From positions 62,001 to 126,000 of the forward strand of contig NZ_JAUSRF010000004.1 of the NCBI RefSeq assembly GCF_030811685.1: a stretch of 64,000 nt of DNA. Reading direction: 5' to 3'. The notes under the pieces are model-generated. The model did not search any database and was not told the DNA's origin. It saw only the letters and a program-made list of their open reading frames with translations. This document shows positions 27,026-36,899 of this stretch, piece after piece (within the stretch, counting starts at the first letter, position 1; the number at the start of each line of letters is the position of its first letter). A program made the translations under genes and the position numbers. This stretch comes from Neorhizobium huautlense. Lineage in GTDB: Bacteria > Pseudomonadota > Alphaproteobacteria > Rhizobiales > Rhizobiaceae.

Positions 27026-28567
27026 TTGACGACATTTGCTGATCTTGGCCTGAGCCAGAAAGTCCTTTCCGCAGTCACCGACGCGGGCTACACCACGCCC
27101 ACGCCTATTCAGGCGGGTGCCATTCCGCCTGCCCTGCAGCGCCGCGATATCCTTGGCATCGCGCAGACAGGTACCGGTAAGACTGCATCCTTCGTATTGC
27201 CTATGCTGACGCTGCTCGAAAAGGGCCGCGCCCGCGCGCGCATGCCGCGCACCCTGATCCTCGAGCCTACCCGCGAACTCGCGGCACAGGTCGCCGAGAA
27301 TTTCGAGAAATACGGCAAGAATCACAAGCTCAACGTGGCTCTGCTGATCGGCGGCGTTTCTTTCGAGGAACAGGACCGCAAGCTGGAGCGTGGCGCCGAC
27401 GTTCTGATCTGCACGCCCGGCCGCCTGCTCGACCACTGCGAGCGCGGCAAGCTGCTGATGACCGGCGTCGAGGTTTTCGTTATCGACGAAGCCGACCGCA
27501 TGCTCGACATGGGTTTCATCCCGGATATCGAACGCATCGCCAAGATGATCCCGTTCACCCGCCAGACGCTGTTCTTCTCGGCCACCATGCCGCCGGAAAT
27601 CCAGAAGCTGGCCGATCGCTTCCTGCAGAACCCGGAACGCGTCGAAGTGGCAAAGCCCTCCTCGACCGCAAAAACCGTGACGCAGCGCATCGTCGCCTCG
27701 CACAACAAGGATTACGAGAAGCGCGCGGTGCTGCGCGATCTCATCAAGGCGCAGGACGACCTGAAGAACGCCATCATCTTCTGCAACCGCAAGAAGGATG
27801 TCGCCGACCTGTTCCGTTCGCTCGACCGCCACGGTTTTTCCGTGGGCGCCCTGCATGGCGACATGGACCAGCGTTCGCGCACCACGATGCTCGCCAACTT
27901 CAAGGACAACAAGCTGACCCTGCTCGTCGCCTCCGACGTTGCAGCGCGCGGCCTGGATATTCCCGACGTCAGCCACGTCTTCAATTTCGACGTGCCGATC
28001 CACGCGGAAGACTATGTTCACCGCATCGGTCGCACCGGCCGCGCCGGTCGTTCGGGCAAGGCATTCACGGTCGTAACCAAGTCGGATGCAAAATATCTCG
28101 ATGCCATCGAAAAGCTGATCAACGAAAAGATCGAATGGCTTTCCGGTGACCTTTCGGAACTCGGCGCACCGATGGAGAGTTACGAGAGCGGCGACAAGGG
28201 TCGCAAAGGCCGTGACCGCGATCGTGGTCGCGACAAGGACAAGGGCCGTGAACGTGGCGGCCGCCGGTCTTCGGGCAATACGTCTTCCAGTCATTCGGAT
28301 GACACCAAGACCGTCGAGAATACGCGCCAGCCGCAAGAATCCGTTGCCGAAACCACAAGGACCGAAGTCGTGAACGCCGAGCCAAAGCAGGATACCCGCA
28401 GACAGCAGAACGGGTCTCGCAATGCGCGTCCGTACCCGGCAAATGACGATAACGGTCGCGAGCAGCAGCGTCGCCAGCGTCATCACCGTGACCACGATGA
28501 CGGCCCGACCCCGGTCGGTTTCGGCGACGACATCCCGGCCTTCATGCTGATTGCCGCCAAGGCCTGA
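27026..28567 (+). CDS. DEAD-box RNA helicase (RhlE/DbpA-like)
   Basis: 513 residues from a TTG start with no better ATG nearby. Motif Q (TTPTPIQAGAIP), motif I AQTGTGKT at 46-53, PTRELA, TPGR, motif II VIDEADRML (about 152), SAT, and the second-domain motifs (ATDV-like VASDVAARGLDIP, HRIGRTGRAG) are complete. The last 130 residues are a basic, low-complexity RGD/RDR-rich tail typical of cold-induced RNA helicases acting in ribosome assembly or mRNA decay. A Nudix gene follows 14 bp downstream. Confidence 0.92.
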   Translation: MTTFADLGLSQKVLSAVTDAGYTTPTPIQAGAIPPALQRRDILGIAQTGTGKTASFVLPMLTLLEKGRARARMPRTLILEPTRELAAQVAENFEKYGKNHKLNVALLIGGVSFEEQDRKLERGADVLICTPGRLLDHCERGKLLMTGVEVFVIDEADRMLDMGFIPDIERIAKMIPFTRQTLFFSATMPPEIQKLADRFLQNPERVEVAKPSSTAKTVTQRIVASHNKDYEKRAVLRDLIKAQDDLKNAIIFCNRKKDVADLFRSLDRHGFSVGALHGDMDQRSRTTMLANFKDNKLTLLVASDVAARGLDIPDVSHVFNFDVPIHAEDYVHRIGRTGRAGRSGKAFTVVTKSDAKYLDAIEKLINEKIEWLSGDLSELGAPMESYESGDKGRKGRDRDRGRDKDKGRERGGRRSSGNTSSSHSDDTKTVENTRQPQESVAETTRTEVVNAEPKQDTRRQQNGSRNARPYPANDDNGREQQRRQRHHRDHDDGPTPVGFGDDIPAFMLIAAKA

Positions 28568-28581
28568 TCGGTCTTCACGCA

Positions 28582-29007
28582 ATGGCATTCCCCGGCATCG
28601 ATTTTCCAGGAGTCGGCTGCGGCCTGATCATTCAGCGCGCCGACGGCAAGGTCCTGCTCTACCGGCGCGTCAAGGCGCCGGAAGCTGGCCACTGGAATAT
28701 CGTCGGCGGCAAAGTCGATCAGATGGAGCATTCCTCTGAAGCCGCCCGCCGCGAGGCTGAAGAAGAGACGGGCCTGAAAATAGGGGCCGTCGATTTTCTC
28801 TGCACGATCGAAGCCCTTGTCGAGGCAGATCGACAGCACTGGATCTCGATGATCTATGTTGCCCGCGAATTTTCCGGTGAGCCGCAACTGACCGAGCCGG
28901 ACAAACTGTCCGAAAAGGGATGGTTCGATCTTTCCGACCTGCCGCAACCGCTTTCGATGTTTTCCGAGCAGGCATTCGCCGCCCTGAAGAATGTCAGAAC
29001 CGCATAA
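28582..29007 (+). CDS. Nudix hydrolase
   Basis: 141 residues. The Nudix box is complete from the glycine of GKVDQMEHSSEAARREAEEE followed by TGL, which contains the metal-binding glutamates. Nudix enzymes cleave nucleoside diphosphate derivatives; the substrate cannot be read from the box. The start FPGIDFPGVGCGLIIQ is typical for the beta-strand before the box. Probably cotranscribed with the helicase. Confidence 0.88.
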   Translation: MAFPGIDFPGVGCGLIIQRADGKVLLYRRVKAPEAGHWNIVGGKVDQMEHSSEAARREAEEETGLKIGAVDFLCTIEALVEADRQHWISMIYVAREFSGEPQLTEPDKLSEKGWFDLSDLPQPLSMFSEQAFAALKNVRTA

Positions 29008-29125
29008 GATCACGGGATTATGCCGCAACCGTTGCAGTGCGGGATTGATTGGCGATTGACCCTTTCCTACCCAAAAGTTAAACAGTCGCCGCAACTGGAT
29101 GCCTCAAAGCGCTAGCGGAGCTTGA

Positions 29126-29530
29126 ATGCACAAGACGAGAAAGGCTGCACGGTCCTTTCGCGCGGATGGTCTTGCCATCCTGACGCGCTGGCCCACGCTT
29201 GTCGCCTTTCTGCTGATCGCCGCGTTTTCCGGCGCCGGTTTCCATTCCGCCAATTCCATGCTGCAGCAATATCGCCAGCTGTTCGACAGCGAAGGCGGCG
29301 ATAACACATTGCAGATCGCCAATCGCGAACAGCCGCGCCTCGCGGTCGTGACGGCGGTTTCGGAAAAACAGCAATCCACATGGCAGGGCATGGCTGACGG
29401 TATTCTACCGTCATCTGTCGCTCTCAACCATCCGCTCGATGCGTGGCTCGGCGCCATTGCCCCTCGCCAACAGCAGCTTTCGCAGTTCACGGCCCTCGCC
29501 TCCGCGCGCGGCCCGCCTCGTCTTTCGTGA
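29126..29530 (+). CDS. Hypothetical single-TM protein before secDF
   Basis: 134 residues. A basic N-terminus is followed by one membrane helix (about 24-42, PTLVAFLLIAAFSGAGF) and a polar periplasmic part without recognisable domain. Third-position GC is high as in real genes of this genome, and CGGAGC lies before the ATG, but no homologue is recognised. It ends 79 bp before secDF. Partly overlapping frames on the other strand look like shadows. Confidence 0.55.
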   Translation: MHKTRKAARSFRADGLAILTRWPTLVAFLLIAAFSGAGFHSANSMLQQYRQLFDSEGGDNTLQIANREQPRLAVVTAVSEKQQSTWQGMADGILPSSVALNHPLDAWLGAIAPRQQQLSQFTALASARGPPRLS

Positions 29531-29609
29531 CGCCCTTATCGCTCACGAACTGAAAACAAGCGCTTCCTGACGGCACAAGCGGTGCCCTGCGCGTAACAGG
29601 ACCAAATAT

Positions 29610-32153
29610 ATGAGAAATTCCCGCTGGCTGGTGGCGACCTATATCGCCATCATTCTGGTCGGCACGCTGGTAGCGCTGCCGAACATCCTGTCACCTTCCA
29701 TGCTGTCGCGCCTGCCTTCTTGGCTGCCGCACACGCAGGTTTCCCTCGGCCTCGACCTGCGCGGTGGCTCGCACCTCGTGCTTGAAGTCGATCGCGCCGA
29801 CCTGATCAACGAGCGCCTGCAAAGCCTCATGCAGGATAGCCGCCGCGTCCTGCGCGACAAGCGCATCGAAACTTCGGCAATCCGCCGCAACGGCGACAAT
29901 ATCACCGTCACGCTGCGCGACCCGGCAACACGCGACGCCGCCGTTACCGAGCTGCGCACGCTCTCCAACCCGGTCAGCCTGGCAACTGCCATCGGCCAGA
30001 GCGATCTCAACGTCGCCACCCCGCGCGACAACACGATCACGCTCAACTACACCGATGCCGGAATCAACCAGTACATCACCAACGCCGTCGAGCAGAGCCT
30101 GGAAATCATCCGCCAGCGTGTCGACCAGGTCGGTGTTGCCGAACCGACGATCCAGCGCGTCGGTTCCGATCGTGTTCTCGTCCAGCTTCCGGGCGAACAG
30201 GATCCGTCGCGCCTGCGCCAGTTGCTCGGCTCCACCGCCAAGATGAGTTTTCACCTTCTCGGCAACCAGGGTGAACCCGGCGTCACCATGATTGCCGACG
30301 AACAGGGCCAGCAATACCCGGTTCTCGACCGTGTCGAACTGTCGGGTGACCACCTGACCGACGCCCGCGCCGCCTTCGAACAGCAGTCGCAGCGTCCCAT
30401 CGTCACCTTCCGTTTCGATAGCTCGGGTGCGACCCGGTTTGCCCAGATTACCCAGCAGAATGTCGGCCGTCCGTTCGCCATCGTTCTCGATAACAAGGTC
30501 CTGAGCGCACCGGTCATCCAGACGCCGATCACCGGCGGTTCGGGCCAGATTTCCGGCAATTTTTCCGTACAGGAAGCCAATACGCTCGGCGCCCTTTTGC
30601 GCGCCGGTTCGCTGCCGGCCAAGCTGACCGTCATTGAAGAACGTACCGTCGGTGCCGACCTCGGTTCGGACGCCATTGAAATGGGTATCTTCACGGGTCT
30701 CATCGGCTTCGCGGCCGTCGTCGCCTTCATCTTCTTCCTTTACGGAAGCTGGGGCATTCTTGCCAACTTCGCGCTCGCCATCAACGTCATCCTCACCTTC
30801 GCGGGCCTGACGCTGATCGGTTCTACGCTGACGCTGCCGGGCATCGCCGGTATCGTGCTGGGCATCGGCCTCGCGGTTGACGCCAACGTTCTCATCAACG
30901 AACGCATCAAGGAAGAAACCCGCAAGGGCAAGAGCGCCTTTGCTGCCATCGACGCCGGTTTTGCCCGCGCCTATTCCACCATTGTCGACAGTAACGTCAC
31001 GGCGCTGATCGCCACCGTTCTGCTCTTCTGGTTCGGCTCCGGCCCGGTTCGCGGTTTTGCCGTCACCATGGGCCTCGGCATCATGATCTCGATGTTCACC
31101 GCAGTTTCCGTCGTGCGCGTGCTGATGATCGCCATCACCGCCCGCAAGAAGCTGAAGGTAATCAACATCAAGCCGCTTCTGCCGATCAATCTCGTTCCGG
31201 ATGGCACCAATATCGCCTTCATGAAGGGACGTTTCATCGGCATCGGCATCTCGGTCATCCTGTCGATCGCCTCCATCGCTCTGTTCTTCAAGCCGGGCCT
31301 CAATTACGGCGTCGACTTCCAGGGCGGTATCCAGATGGAAGTCGTCACACAGAACGAAACCGACCTTGCAGCTTTCCGTTCCGGCCTGAACAGTCTTGGT
31401 TTCGGCGAGGTCGCGCTGCAGGAATTCGGCAGCAACAACCACATCCTCGTGCGCGTCGAGCGTCAGGAAGGTGGCGAACAGGCACAGACCAACGCCGTTG
31501 AGGCGCTGAAGGCCGAAGTCGTGAAGATCGACCCGACTGCAAAGGTCGAGCGTACCGAGGTTGTCGGTCCGAAAGTATCGGGCGAACTTGCAATCGCCGG
31601 CTTCCTGTCGCTGGCGCTCGCCGCCATCGCCATGACGATCTATATCTGGGCGCGTTTCGAATGGCCGTTCGCGGTCGGCGCCATGATCACGCTGATCCTC
31701 GACGTCACCAAGACGGTCGGCTTCTTCGCGATCACCGGGCTGGACTTCAACCTGACGGCCATCGCCGCCGTGCTGACGCTGGTCGGTTATTCGGTCAACG
31801 ACAAGGTCGTGGTTTATGACCGCATGCGTGAAAACATGCGCCTCTACAAGAAGATGCCGTTGCGTGAACTGATCGACAAGTCGATCAACGAAACGCTGGC
31901 CCGAAGCCTCTACACGTCCGCAACAGCCTTCCTTTCGCTGTTGCCGATGGCCATCTGGGGCGGCAGCGCCGTCTCCAGCTTCGCCATCCCGATGGTGTTC
32001 GGCATCGCGGTTGCGGCTCTGTCCTCGGTCTTCATCGCTGCACCGATCCTGCTGTTCCTCGGCGATTGGCGCAAGGCCCACGGCAAGGGCATGATCGCTG
32101 ACGAGACGGAAGAAACCGAAGCCGGCAAGACCGTCGTCGCTGCCAAGCCGTAA
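29610..32153 (+). CDS. secDF: Protein translocase SecDF, single chain
   Basis: 847 residues combining SecD and SecF, as in many alphaproteobacteria and Gram-positives. The SecD half starts with one helix, then a periplasmic P1 domain with SLGLDLRGGSHLVLEVD; its membrane part has AGLTLIGSTLTLPGIAGIVL in two parts and GLAVDANVLINERIKEE. The SecF half begins near residue 540 with GLNYGVDFQGGIQMEV and ends with LTLVGYSVNDKVVVYDRMREN. About twelve membrane helices in all. It uses the proton gradient to pull exported proteins through SecYEG. secA, secY and yajC are not in this window. Confidence 0.95.
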   Translation: MRNSRWLVATYIAIILVGTLVALPNILSPSMLSRLPSWLPHTQVSLGLDLRGGSHLVLEVDRADLINERLQSLMQDSRRVLRDKRIETSAIRRNGDNITVTLRDPATRDAAVTELRTLSNPVSLATAIGQSDLNVATPRDNTITLNYTDAGINQYITNAVEQSLEIIRQRVDQVGVAEPTIQRVGSDRVLVQLPGEQDPSRLRQLLGSTAKMSFHLLGNQGEPGVTMIADEQGQQYPVLDRVELSGDHLTDARAAFEQQSQRPIVTFRFDSSGATRFAQITQQNVGRPFAIVLDNKVLSAPVIQTPITGGSGQISGNFSVQEANTLGALLRAGSLPAKLTVIEERTVGADLGSDAIEMGIFTGLIGFAAVVAFIFFLYGSWGILANFALAINVILTFAGLTLIGSTLTLPGIAGIVLGIGLAVDANVLINERIKEETRKGKSAFAAIDAGFARAYSTIVDSNVTALIATVLLFWFGSGPVRGFAVTMGLGIMISMFTAVSVVRVLMIAITARKKLKVINIKPLLPINLVPDGTNIAFMKGRFIGIGISVILSIASIALFFKPGLNYGVDFQGGIQMEVVTQNETDLAAFRSGLNSLGFGEVALQEFGSNNHILVRVERQEGGEQAQTNAVEALKAEVVKIDPTAKVERTEVVGPKVSGELAIAGFLSLALAAIAMTIYIWARFEWPFAVGAMITLILDVTKTVGFFAITGLDFNLTAIAAVLTLVGYSVNDKVVVYDRMRENMRLYKKMPLRELIDKSINETLARSLYTSATAFLSLLPMAIWGGSAVSSFAIPMVFGIAVAALSSVFIAAPILLFLGDWRKAHGKGMIADETEETEAGKTVVAAKP

Positions 32154-32178
32154 GTCGGCAGGCAGACGCCACGAACCA

Positions 32179-32206
32179 AAGGCCGTCCGCAAGGGCGGCC
32201 TTTTTT
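32179..32206 (+). terminator. Rho-independent terminator after secDF
   Basis: AAGGCCGTCC, loop GCAA, GGGCGGCCTT (one G-U pair), then TTTT. Confidence 0.85.
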
Positions 32207-32317
32207 CGTTCCAACCATCAATTTTTCTGCAACTGCTGACAGCCCAACTCGCTCGCCTGTCTCCAAAGCCGGTGCTACGTTCCTCCTGAAATGAAATCCC
32301 ATGACGAGGAGAAAAGC

Positions 32318-33022
32318 ATGGCAACGGAAAAGGTCGCGATCATCACCGCCGGCGGCAGCGGCATGGGGGCGGCAAGCGCGAAACGTCTGGCCGCCGATGG
32401 TTTCAAGGTCGCCATCCTCTCCTCCTCCGGCAAGGGCGAGGCACTGGCAGCCGAACTCGGCGGCATCGGCATCACCGGCTCCAACCAGTCGAATGATGTC
32501 CTGAAACGTCTCGTGGACACGGTGACGGACAAGTGGGGACGGATCGACGTCCTGGTCAACAGCGCAGGCCACGGTCCGCGCGCACAGATCACCGAAATCA
32601 CCGACGAACAATGGCATACCGGCCTCGACGTCTACCTGATGAACGTCATCCGTCCTGTCCGCCTTGTGACCCCGATCATGCAGGCCCAGAAATCCGGCGC
32701 CATCGTCAACATCTCCACCGCCTGGGCTTTTGAACCGGCGGCGATGTTCCCGACCTCGGCGGTTTTCCGCGCCGGGCTCGCCTCCTACACGAAAATTTAT
32801 GCCGATACCTATGCGGCCGACAATATCCGCATGAACAACGTGCTGCCCGGCTGGATCGACAGCCTGCCGGCGACGGAAGAGCGTCGCGACAGCGTTCCGA
32901 TGAAACGGTATGGCACCAGTGACGAGATCGCCGCCACCGTCGCCTTCCTCGCCTCGGAAGATGCGGGCTATATCACCGGCCAGAATCTGAAGGTCGATGG
33001 CGGCCTGACGCGTTCGGTCTGA
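32318..33022 (+). CDS. SDR-fold protein with replaced catalytic Tyr and Lys
   Basis: 234 residues from the ATG at 32318 (GAGGAG before it). Coenzyme-binding T-A-G-G-S-G-M-G, N-S-A-G and the catalytic serine in NISTAWAF are present, as is RMNNVLPGWIDS, so it folds as a short-chain dehydrogenase/reductase. Counting back from IRMN, the expected Y-x-x-x-K is S-A-V-F-R, that is Tyr to Ser and Lys to Arg. Classical reductase activity is therefore doubtful; it might bind NAD(P) without oxidising a substrate, or use another mechanism. Function unknown. It stands alone after secDF. Confidence 0.85.
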   Translation: MATEKVAIITAGGSGMGAASAKRLAADGFKVAILSSSGKGEALAAELGGIGITGSNQSNDVLKRLVDTVTDKWGRIDVLVNSAGHGPRAQITEITDEQWHTGLDVYLMNVIRPVRLVTPIMQAQKSGAIVNISTAWAFEPAAMFPTSAVFRAGLASYTKIYADTYAADNIRMNNVLPGWIDSLPATEERRDSVPMKRYGTSDEIAATVAFLASEDAGYITGQNLKVDGGLTRSV

Positions 33023-33222
33023 GCCGATTACCTTCGCTCATCGAGGACGCAAATGTATCCCTCGATGAGCGAATCTTCACAAGCCGAGTAAATGAGCAAA
33101 ATATTCTCAACTGCCCGATTTTTTGGCTTTTTCCTCTCCTGCAAAACCCAAGGCTTTCCTAGATAACACATCATCCAACGAATACCGGCCAGACCGACCG
33201 GCTGATGATAAGGAAATGCAAA

Positions 33223-33996
33223 ATGAACTGGCTGAAAACCATCGCCGCTGCCGCCGTGCTGCAGGCTGTCGCCATCACGCCCTCGCTCGCCGGTGAAAAC
33301 CTCGATCAGATCAAGGCCGCCGGCGTGATCAAGATCGGCACCGAAGGCACCTATGCCCCCTTCACCTTCCACGATGCCGCCAACAAGCTGGTCGGTTTCG
33401 ATGTCGAAATCGGTGAAGCCGTCGCCCAAAAACTCGGCGTCAAGGCCGAGTTCGTCGAAGGCAAATGGGACGGCCTGATCGCAGGTCTCGACGTCAAGCG
33501 TTACGACGCCGTCATCAACCAGGTCGGCATCACCGAGGCCCGCAAGCAGAAATATGCTTTCTCCGAGCCTTATATCGCTTCCAAGGCGGTCCTGATCGTT
33601 CGTGACAACAACGACGACATCAAGTCGTTCGAAGATCTGAAAGGCAAGAAGTCGGCCCAATCGCTGACCAGCAACTTTGGCAAGCTCGCCGAAGCCGCCG
33701 GTGCCGAACTGGTCGGCACGGATGGCTTCGACCAGTCGATCCAGCTGGTTCTGACCCGCCGCGCCGATGCCACCGTCAACGACAGCCTGTCTTTCCTCGA
33801 TTTCAAGAAGAAGCAGCCTGACGCACCGGTAAAAATCGTCGCGGAAAAGGCCGATGCGGATTATTCCGGCATCATCGTGCGCAAGGGCGATGATGATCTG
33901 GTTGCCGCCATCAACAAGGCGATCGCCGACATCAAGGCCGACGGCACCTACAAGACCATTTCCGACAAATATTTCGGCGCGGACGTTTCCAAATAA
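33223..33996 (+). CDS. Amino-acid ABC transporter, periplasmic binding protein
   Basis: 257 residues from the ATG at 33223 (AAGGA before it). Signal peptide: MNWLKTIAAAAVLQAVAITP then SLAGEN. The family-3 solute-binding fold is clear: IKIGTEGTYAPFTFHD, GFDVEIGEAVAQKLGVK, WDGLIAGLDVKRYDAVINQ, and SEPYIASKAV. It resembles cystine/polar amino-acid binders (FliY type). First gene of a three-gene transporter. Confidence 0.88.
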   Translation: MNWLKTIAAAAVLQAVAITPSLAGENLDQIKAAGVIKIGTEGTYAPFTFHDAANKLVGFDVEIGEAVAQKLGVKAEFVEGKWDGLIAGLDVKRYDAVINQVGITEARKQKYAFSEPYIASKAVLIVRDNNDDIKSFEDLKGKKSAQSLTSNFGKLAEAAGAELVGTDGFDQSIQLVLTRRADATVNDSLSFLDFKKKQPDAPVKIVAEKADADYSGIIVRKGDDDLVAAINKAIADIKADGTYKTISDKYFGADVSK

Positions 33997-34089
33997 GCGA
34001 TCTGTTCCGCTGACGGAAATTACGTCATTATCGGTTTTCAAACACGCCCGGCGATTTTCGTCGGGCGTCGTATTTTTTGAGGTTCCGCC

Positions 34090-34770
34090 GTGCCGCACTG
34101 GCTTCAATTGATGATGGATTCGCTACCCACCCTGCTCTGGGCCGGCATCAAATTCACTATCCCGCTGACACTCCTGTCATTTACTTTCGGGCTCGCATTG
34201 GGCCTGCTGACCGCTGTCGCTCGCCTTTTCGGCCCCATGCCGATAGCTGCCATCGCGCGTTTCTATGTCTGGATCATTCGCGGAACGCCGCTGCTCGTAC
34301 AGCTGTTCGTGATCTTTTACGGCCTGCCCAGTATCGGCATCCTGCTCGATGCCTTTCCGGCCGCCCTGATCGGCTTCACGCTGAACGTCGGTGCCTACAC
34401 GTCGGAAATCATCCGCGCCGCAATCTCGTCGGTGCCGAAAGGTCAGTGGGAAGCAGCATACTCGACAGGCATGAACTGGTCACAGGCGATGCGCCGCACC
34501 ATCCTGCCGCAGGCCGGTCGCGTCTCTGTGCCGCCGCTGTCGAACACGTTTATTTCGCTGGTGAAGGACACATCGCTTGCCGCCGCCATCACCGTGCCGG
34601 AACTGTTCCAGTCGGCCCAAAGAATCGTCGCCACCACCTATGAGCCGCTGATTCTCTATATCCAGGCCGCCCTTATCTATCTGGCACTGAGTTCCGTGCT
34701 TTCTCACCTGCAATCGCGGCTGGAAGTGCGATTCGCCCGTTACGGCGGCATGCTGGAGGCCAACCGATGA
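34090..34770 (+). CDS. Amino-acid ABC transporter permease
   Basis: 226 residues from a GTG start. About five membrane helices and the HisM/GlnP motif WIIRGTPLLVQLFVIFYGLP, with the EAA loop in AYTSEIIRAAISSVPKGQWEAA in two pieces. It works as a homodimer with the ATPase next to it, to import polar amino acids. The stop overlaps the ATPase start (ATGA). Confidence 0.9.
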   Translation: MPHWLQLMMDSLPTLLWAGIKFTIPLTLLSFTFGLALGLLTAVARLFGPMPIAAIARFYVWIIRGTPLLVQLFVIFYGLPSIGILLDAFPAALIGFTLNVGAYTSEIIRAAISSVPKGQWEAAYSTGMNWSQAMRRTILPQAGRVSVPPLSNTFISLVKDTSLAAAITVPELFQSAQRIVATTYEPLILYIQAALIYLALSSVLSHLQSRLEVRFARYGGMLEANR

Positions 34771-35522
34771 TCGAGCTTTCCCATATCGAGAAGAAATTCG
34801 GCGACACCGTCATCCTCAAGGATATCTCGCTGACCTTCCCGGAAGGCAGCGTCACCGCCCTCGTGGGCCCGTCCGGCGGCGGCAAGAGCACCCTGCTCCG
34901 CTGCATCAACCTCTTGGAACAGCCGACGGCCGGCACGGTGCGCATCGGCGATGAAGCCGCAACCTTCGCGCCCGGCAAGAAGGCCGCATGGTCGTCGGTG
35001 CAAAAGCTGCGCAGCCAGACCGGTATGGTGTTCCAGAACTTTCAGCTTTTTCCGCACCGCACGGCGATCGAAAACGTCATGGAAGGTCTGCTCGTCGTGC
35101 AGAAATGGTCGCGTGAAAAGGCAAAGGCGCGCGCCATGGAACTGTTGACCAAGGTCGGTATGGCGCACAAGGCCGATGCATGGCCCGCCAACCTTTCCGG
35201 CGGCCAGCAACAGCGCGTCGCCATCGCCCGTGCGCTTGCCCCCTCACCAAAAATACTGCTCTGCGATGAACCTACGTCCGCGCTCGACCCGGAACTGTCG
35301 GCCGAAGTGGTGGATGTGCTGGGCACTCTGGCGAAGGAAGGCACGACCATGGTGATGGCAACGCATGATCTGCGCCTCGCATCACAGGTCGCCAATCTCG
35401 TCGTGTTTCTGGAAGCCGGTCAGGTGGTGGAAACCGGCAATGCCGAACAGGTTTTTCGTAACCCCACCCACGAGCGCACGAAACGCTTCGTGTCGTCAAT
35501 CAACGCGGCACAGACGCTCTGA
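34767..35522 (+). CDS. Amino-acid ABC transporter ATP-binding protein
   Basis: 251 residues. Walker A GPSGGGKST (residues 34-42), Q-loop FQNFQLFPHRTAIENV, signature LSGGQQQRVAIARAL, Walker B LLCDEPTSALDPEL and H-loop ATHDL are all intact. GlnQ/HisP-type ATPase, translationally coupled to the permease. Confidence 0.92.
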   Translation: MIELSHIEKKFGDTVILKDISLTFPEGSVTALVGPSGGGKSTLLRCINLLEQPTAGTVRIGDEAATFAPGKKAAWSSVQKLRSQTGMVFQNFQLFPHRTAIENVMEGLLVVQKWSREKAKARAMELLTKVGMAHKADAWPANLSGGQQQRVAIARALAPSPKILLCDEPTSALDPELSAEVVDVLGTLAKEGTTMVMATHDLRLASQVANLVVFLEAGQVVETGNAEQVFRNPTHERTKRFVSSINAAQTL

Positions 35523-35539
35523 TCGGTGCATGCCAATAC

Positions 35540-35562
35540 TCCGGCCCATGACCTGGGCCGGA
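35540..35562. terminator. Bidirectional hairpin between the ABC operon and the YCII gene
   Basis: TCCGGCCCA, loop TGACC, TGGGCCGGA: a perfect 9-bp stem between two convergent stops (35522 and 35566). It has no T tract, so termination strength is uncertain. Confidence 0.5.
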
Positions 35563-35565
35563 CAA

Positions 35566-35859
35566 TCACCCGAGGAGAAAATTGTTGTCGGGCGTCGCAA
35601 CGCTAATGGTGACAATCTCCCGGTCGCCATAGGCACGTGCCGCCGCAAAGGGATCGGCCCCGGCAATCGCCTCTGCATGTTCACGGTCCCGACATCGCAA
35701 CACGATAACGGCCGTACCGTCTTCGCAAGGGCCGCAGAGCAAAAGCGTTCCGTCCGAATGCAGCGCCTTCAGCCACGCCACATGAGCAGCCACTACATCG
35801 GTTGTCATCCGCTCCGGGCGCGCACCTCTCAGGCGAACCAGAAACTCTTGCCCGCTCAC
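35566..35859 (-). CDS. YCII-related (YciI-fold) protein
   Basis: 97 residues from a GTG at 35857-35859 that overlaps the lipB stop (GTGA). The YCII pattern is visible: [58 protein letters not shown]. These small ferredoxin-like proteins are of unknown chemistry; some have a conserved His-Asp pair (here HVAWL and GADPF). Translational coupling to lipB suggests joint expression. Confidence 0.78.
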   Translation of the reverse strand: MSGQEFLVRLRGARPERMTTDVVAAHVAWLKALHSDGTLLLCGPCEDGTAVIVLRCRDREHAEAIAGADPFAAARAYGDREIVTISVATPDNNFLLG

Positions 35860-36596
35860 GACGCCTCCGCCTGCAGCAGCGTTTCCGACATCGTCGCGCC
35901 GAAAACACTCTCGAAAGCCTCGCGCAGTCGAATATCCACATCCGCCATCATCACCGGCAGGCCGAGATCGACCAGACTGGTGACGCCATAACCGCTGATA
36001 CCGCAGGGCACGATCCCTTCGAAATGGGAAAGATCCGGCTCCACATTCAGCGCCAGCCCGTGAAAACTCACCCAGCGGCGCAGGCGGATACCGAAGGCGG
36101 CGATTTTGTCCTCCGCCATGCTGCCATCGAACAGCAGCGGCTTCTCCGGCCTCTTCACCCACACCCCGACTCGGTCCTCACGGCGCTCGCCACGCACATT
36201 CATGCTGTCCAGCGTGCGAATAATCACTTCTTCCAGCGCCGCCACATAGGCGCGCACATCCGGCCGGCGGCGTTTGAGATCGAGCATCACATAGGCCACC
36301 CGCTGCCCTGGTCCGTGATAGGTGTATTCACCGCCCCGGCCTGTGGAAAACACCGGAAAGCGATTGGGCTCGATCAGGTCGGCCGCATTGGCGCTGGTGC
36401 CGGCCGTATAAAGCGGCGGGTGCTCCAGAAGCCAGACGAGTTCGTCCGCTTTACCCTCCGCAATCGCCGCCACTTCGCGTTCCATTTCGGCGACAGCGTC
36501 CTCGTAGCCGATGGGACAGTCCGAGATTCGCCAGCGGATCGGTGGAAAACCTGCCTGTGGAAACATCGAAACATCGAGATCTGTGCGCAGCGACAT
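35856..36596 (-). CDS. lipB: Octanoyl-ACP:protein octanoyltransferase LipB
   Basis: 246 residues from the ATG at 36596 (weak GGAT site); the open frame runs further upstream but into the region next to tRNA-Leu. Family motifs: [25 protein letters not shown], the conserved lysine in [19 protein letters not shown], and the active cysteine in [14 protein letters not shown]. LipB moves octanoate from ACP to lipoyl domains such as GcvH (gene at 54672). Confidence 0.93.
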   Translation of the reverse strand: MSLRTDLDVSMFPQAGFPPIRWRISDCPIGYEDAVAEMEREVAAIAEGKADELVWLLEHPPLYTAGTSANAADLIEPNRFPVFSTGRGGEYTYHGPGQRVAYVMLDLKRRRPDVRAYVAALEEVIIRTLDSMNVRGERREDRVGVWVKRPEKPLLFDGSMAEDKIAAFGIRLRRWVSFHGLALNVEPDLSHFEGIVPCGISGYGVTSLVDLGLPVMMADVDIRLREAFESVFGATMSETLLQAEAS

Positions 36597-36786
36597 ATTT
36601 TTTATCCATATTTTTCGAGGCCTTGGCGGCCAGAACCCCTGCAAAGCCGGGAGTTTTTGCCTATCATCTCTATATAGGAATTCACAGGCGGATTTTATCT
36701 TCAAAAATCTGTCACGGTCCCCTTGTGTCTGCAAAATCCTTTTGCTAAATGCTCCCTCGCCGGCGCAAGTCGGCACCTACCACGAT

Positions 36787-36871
36787 GCGGTCGTGGCGGA
36801 ATTGGTAGACGCGCAGCGTTGAGGTCGCTGTGGGGCAACCCGTGGAAGTTCGAGTCTTCTCGACCGCACCA
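36787..36871 (+). tRNA. tRNA-Leu(GAG)
   Basis: 85-nt class II tRNA with long variable arm. Acceptor GCGGTCG/CGACCGC, discriminator A, CCA encoded. Anticodon stem CAGCG/CGCTG with loop TTGAGGT gives GAG, reading CTC leucine codons. Confidence 0.95.
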
Positions 36872-36875
36872 AATA

Positions 36876-36899
36876 AACCCGGCTTCGGCCGGGTTTTTT
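36876..36899 (+). terminator. Terminator after tRNA-Leu
   Basis: AACCCGGC, TTCG tetraloop, GCCGGGTT and a T6 tract, beginning five bases after the tRNA. Confidence 0.9.

Noticed and set aside
25952..28588. 878-codon minus-strand ORF
   Set aside because: Antisense to the M23 peptidase and the DEAD-box helicase, both with intact motifs.
29691..32324. 877-codon minus-strand ORF
   Set aside because: Antisense to secDF, which is unmistakable.
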